From an uncultured Actinomycetes bacterium (GTDB lineage Bacteria > Actinomycetota > Acidimicrobiia > Acidimicrobiales > Acidimicrobilacustridaceae): DNA of 23,935 nt. Position 1 is the stretch's first letter; the number at the start of each line of letters is the position of its first letter. Position numbers and translations under genes: made by a program. Below, piece after piece: positions 21,529-23,935 of this stretch. The notes beneath the pieces are model-generated. The model did not search any database, was not told where the DNA came from, and saw nothing but the letters and a program-made list of their open reading frames with translations. Where the stretch lies: positions 1 through 23,935 of the forward strand of contig CALBSE010000073.1 in the NCBI GenBank assembly GCA_937927725.1, given 5' to 3'.

Positions 21529-22320
21529 TCAACCAGTGGTCTTCTTGCGGTACTTCTCCATGTATTCGCGCACATCGGGCGCGTAATTGAGAAGGTTCTG
21601 GTTACGAGCTTCGAGAGCAATGGCACTTGTGAGGCTTGATGCCTCGGCGTTATGCCACAACACCTCTTTGGTCGTACGCAGGCCGCTTGCCGTGTACGCC
21701 GCCATGCCTCGCGCGTACTCAAGGCCGAGCGTTTCGAGTTCCTCGTCGGCCACGACTCGTGACACCAGACCCATGCGAAGTGCTTCTGCTGCATCGATGT
21801 CTCGCCCTGTGAGGATGAGGTCGAACGCGTTTGCGTTTCCGATGAGACGCGGAAGCAAATACGTGATTCCGATATCGGTACCCGAAAGACCTGTGCGAAT
21901 AAACGCTGAGCAGAACTTTGCAGATTCGGACGCCACTCGGATATCCGCAGCACACGCCAACGCCAATCCCCCGCCAAATGCCGGGCCATTCACTGCAGCG
22001 ATAATCACCTGAGGAAGATCACGCATTCGAACCGTGAGGTTCGACATGAATGTCTGCGCATCGACTCCCGCCGGCATATGGGGATGTTCGCCTTGGCTCG
22101 GCGGGGTTCCGAAATCCTTCAAATCCAGTCCGGCGCAAAACGCTCGACCCACGCCAGTGAAAATCACAACTTTGCAGTCGACATCCGCTGCGATCGCATC
22201 GAAGGTGTCGTGAAGTTCCGTGACGAGTTCAAACGAAATGGCATTGAGTCGGTCGGGACGGTTGAGTCGCACGACCGTGATGTGCGGTTCCGGCGACGTC
22301 ACTTCGACAAGAGCGCTCAC
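21529..22320 (-). CDS. Enoyl-CoA hydratase/isomerase (crotonase) family protein
   Basis: The 263-residue crotonase-fold protein has clear oxyanion-hole segments AFCAGLDLKDF (60-70) and AAVNGPAFGGGLALA (108-122). The two glutamates of canonical enoyl-CoA hydratase do not appear kept: the first position falls around Phe140 (CSAFIRTG) and the second reads Asp167 (FDLILTG). Asp149 (SGTDIG) lies where dienoyl-CoA isomerases have a catalytic Asp. An isomerase or other acyl-CoA reaction may therefore be likelier than hydration. The start is set at GTG 22320, which overlaps the acyl-CoA dehydrogenase stop in a GTGA junction; GTG 22338 would add six residues. It forms a two-gene operon with the dehydrogenase and probably takes part in beta-oxidation of an unidentified acyl chain. 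Confidence 0.85.
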   Translation of the reverse strand: MSALVEVTSPEPHITVVRLNRPDRLNAISFELVTELHDTFDAIAADVDCKVVIFTGVGRAFCAGLDLKDFGTPPSQGEHPHMPAGVDAQTFMSNLTVRMRDLPQVIIAAVNGPAFGGGLALACAADIRVASESAKFCSAFIRTGLSGTDIGITYLLPRLIGNANAFDLILTGRDIDAAEALRMGLVSRVVADEELETLGLEYARGMAAYTASGLRTTKEVLWHNAEASSLTSAIALEARNQNLLNYAPDVREYMEKYRKKTTG

Positions 22321-23504
22321 TTCGGAATCTCGCTCCACGGCACATCCGTATCGACACGGACGTCGCCGGGAAGCCCGAGAACCCGTTCACCGAGGATATT
22401 GCGCATGATTTCTGAAGTGCCACCTTCGATGGTGTTGGCACGTGCACGGAGGAATCGACCTGTCCGCGAGGACATCGCGCCAGATGAACGAGTCATCGGA
22501 TAGCCAGGTTCGTGCAGCATGCCCGCCGCTCCTTCGAGGTCAACGACTGCCGCCGTGACGCGTTTCGAAAGTTCGGCAGAAGCCAGTTTGCTCACCGAAC
22601 CTTCGGGGCCAGGATTGCCCCCGACCGCAGACTGCTTGGCGCGCGCATTGGTCAGGCGAACGATTTCGGCTTCAATCCAAAGTGCCATCACTCGATCACG
22701 CCAGATCTCAAGTTCAACTGGGGAAAGTTGCGACTTCCGTACTTCCCACAACTTCATCAGTTCTTTGATCGGGCCAGAACCTTGAGGTGCTGGTCCACCG
22801 GCAAGGGCAACACGCTCATTCATAAGCGTGGTGATCGCGACTCGCCAACCATCGCCTTCGTCGCCAAGCCGCAACGAATCGTCGATTCGAACGTCGGTAA
22901 GGAACACCTCATTGAATTCCGCTTCGCCCGTCATTTGGTAGAGCGGGCGGACTTCGACGCCGGGTGCGTGCATATCAAGCACGAAATAGCTGAGTCCCTT
23001 GTGCTTGGGCACATCAGGATTTGTACGCGTCAGAAGCATTCCGTAGTTCGAGGTGTGCGCAAGCGTCGTCCAAACTTTCTGCCCGTTAACGATCCATTCG
23101 TCGCCATCGCGAATCGCGCGGCTAGGAATACCGGCGACATCGGAACCATGCGTTGGTTCGGAAAACAACTGACACCACACGTCTTCGCCAGTGAAGATTT
23201 TGCGGAGGTGCTTCTCCTTCAGTTCCTCACTGCCATAGGCAAGAACCGTTGGTGCACCCATACCGATGCCAATTGGGTTGATACGCAGGTCTTCGTAGGT
23301 GACGCCATACGACCGAAGGACACCATCGATAACGGCCTGTTGACCACGATTCCCTCCAAGGCCGCCGTAGCCCTCTGGGAAATGCACCATCGCCAGACCG
23401 GCGTCGTATTGCTTGCCTCGAAACGCAAACTGATCATCGAGGATGTCGCGGTTTTCCTCGACCAATTCCTCGGTGCGTTTGGCTAGATCCTGATCTTCGT
23501 ACAT
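22317..23504 (-). CDS. Acyl-CoA dehydrogenase (FadE-like)
   Basis: This is an FAD-dependent acyl-CoA dehydrogenase of 395 residues with all three family regions. They are an N-terminal helical domain, a middle beta domain (QLFSEPTHGSDVAGI, then VNGQKVWTTLAH) and a C-terminal helical domain ending RANTIEGGTSEIMRNILGER. Glu360 in IEGGTSE is the likely catalytic base position. The SEPxxGSD and W-T-x-x-A-H motifs bind FAD and acyl-CoA. Actinobacteria have many FadE paralogues, some of them heteromeric steroid-side-chain enzymes; this one lacks a partner gene, so it is probably homomeric. A GAGGAC ribosome site precedes ATG 23504. The downstream crotonase gene overlaps by 4 bp. Confidence 0.92.
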   Translation of the reverse strand: MYEDQDLAKRTEELVEENRDILDDQFAFRGKQYDAGLAMVHFPEGYGGLGGNRGQQAVIDGVLRSYGVTYEDLRINPIGIGMGAPTVLAYGSEELKEKHLRKIFTGEDVWCQLFSEPTHGSDVAGIPSRAIRDGDEWIVNGQKVWTTLAHTSNYGMLLTRTNPDVPKHKGLSYFVLDMHAPGVEVRPLYQMTGEAEFNEVFLTDVRIDDSLRLGDEGDGWRVAITTLMNERVALAGGPAPQGSGPIKELMKLWEVRKSQLSPVELEIWRDRVMALWIEAEIVRLTNARAKQSAVGGNPGPEGSVSKLASAELSKRVTAAVVDLEGAAGMLHEPGYPMTRSSGAMSSRTGRFLRARANTIEGGTSEIMRNILGERVLGLPGDVRVDTDVPWSEIPK

Positions 23505-23741
23505 GCGTCCTCGCAGCCCTTAGAGAATCAACTACAGCAATCGCTGGGTGCCTTGGCCGCCAACCTGCCGCAGGACTGCATCGTGCCACTCAATCGACGC
23601 CTAGACCAACCAATGCGCTCGGTCCTTTCGCCGTACTGTGAGCACCGAACCCGGATTTGAGCAATCTCATGGGACTACCCCCGACTCACTACCATCAAGG
23701 GACTCCGGGCGGTCCGGACCAAGCGGATTGAGAGCACCCCA
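23505..23741. other. Intergenic region upstream of cydA
   Basis: This is the longest gene-free stretch in the window, between the divergent acyl-CoA dehydrogenase and cydA. TANNNT boxes for the plus strand occur at 23634-23639 (TACTGT) and 23690-23695 (TACCAT). A perfect 10-bp palindrome, GGTCCGGACC, lies at 23711-23720, about 21 bp before the cydA ATG. I see no clear ribosome site and no RNA gene. Confidence 0.35.
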
Positions 23742-23935
23742 ATGAGCGTCGAGTTTCTGCACCGGATCCAATTCGCGCTGACCGTCACGTTCCACTTCAT
23801 CTTTCCGCCGCTCTCGCTCGGCGTGGGCCTGATCCTCATCATTTTCGGGATCAAGGCCGTCCGCACGAAAGATCCCAAGTGGCGCCAGCTCTCTACCTTC
23901 TGGGTGAAGATCTACGGGCTCATCTTTGCGATGGG
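23742..23935 (+). CDS. cydA: Cytochrome bd ubiquinol/menaquinol oxidase subunit I, N-terminal part (cut by window end)
   Basis: The 64 residues present read as the N-terminus of CydA. An amphipathic start (FLHRIQFALT) leads into the first transmembrane helix with His18 (TFHFIFPPLSLG), matching the heme b595-ligand histidine of E. coli CydA (His19). A cytoplasmic loop then carries the KWRQLSTFWVKIYG pattern that precedes helix 2. The enzyme is a membrane quinol oxidase with high oxygen affinity. The rest of the gene, including the Q-loop and heme b558/d ligands, is outside the window. ATG 23742 matches the family start. The upstream region holds a 10-bp palindrome that could be a regulator site. 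Confidence 0.88.
   Translation, partial: MSVEFLHRIQFALTVTFHFIFPPLSLGVGLILIIFGIKAVRTKDPKWRQLSTFWVKIYGLIFAM

Noticed and set aside
1..23935. tRNA, rRNA, IS elements, prophage or defence genes
   Set aside because: I looked on both strands and saw no cloverleaf, transposase, integrase, phage or restriction/toxin-like gene.

Overview
The window reads as chromosomal DNA from a high-GC actinobacterium. An Acidimicrobiia-type lineage is my best guess, but it is an inference and not proven. Supporting signs are an F420-type deazaflavin nitroreductase (Ddn family), a CYP124-like P450, a FrnE-type DsbA, a lipoprotein with a Thr-rich linker, many small acyl-CoA and short-chain dehydrogenase genes, and start sites with a TANNNT box directly in front of the start codon, as in actinobacterial leaderless genes. 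I see no IS element, integrase, phage gene, tRNA, rRNA or CRISPR. The gene order looks like ordinary, densely packed accessory catabolism.

Layout. 1-350: C-terminal end of a membrane fatty acid desaturase. 363-5629 (minus): a tight five-gene run of class II aldolase/adducin, amidohydrolase-2, two-domain VOC protein, cytochrome P450 and a two-domain AhpD/CMD protein. 5715-10105 (plus): the diverging run of carboxylesterase, aldo/keto reductase, alpha/beta hydrolase and SDR. Together these nine genes look like a catabolic cluster for an unidentified, probably ester-containing or alicyclic/branched substrate.

10114-13374 is the most interesting part. A phosphonate monoester hydrolase-like member of the alkaline phosphatase superfamily (Cys-type formylglycine motif) is followed by a VOC protein. 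It diverges, over a space of 35 bp, from a translationally coupled pair: a PhyH-type Fe(II)/2-oxoglutarate dioxygenase and an HD-domain protein that closely matches PhnZ. By family knowledge the PhnY/PhnZ (or TmpA/TmpB) pair oxidatively breaks C-P bonds and releases phosphate. The hydrolase beside it could supply free phosphonate from phosphonate monoesters. I propose this as a compact 'de-esterify, hydroxylate, cleave' phosphonate-use module. Its substrate is not known, and no transporter or regulator is visible.

13375-15605 (minus): an NAD-dependent epimerase-like protein and a DapB-like/2,4-diaminopentanoate dehydrogenase-like protein. 15739-17068 (plus): an SDR and a Ddn-family protein. 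17103-17816 (minus): a FrnE/DsbA-like protein. 17932-19804 (plus): an MFS transporter and a GAP/LysE-like membrane protein. 19817-20749 (minus): a TauD/TfdA-family dioxygenase. 20884-21513 (plus): a lipoprotein. 21529-23504 (minus): an acyl-CoA dehydrogenase coupled to a crotonase-fold protein. 23742-end (plus): the N-terminus of cytochrome bd oxidase subunit I.

All family comparisons are made from memory of the families; no database search was run.
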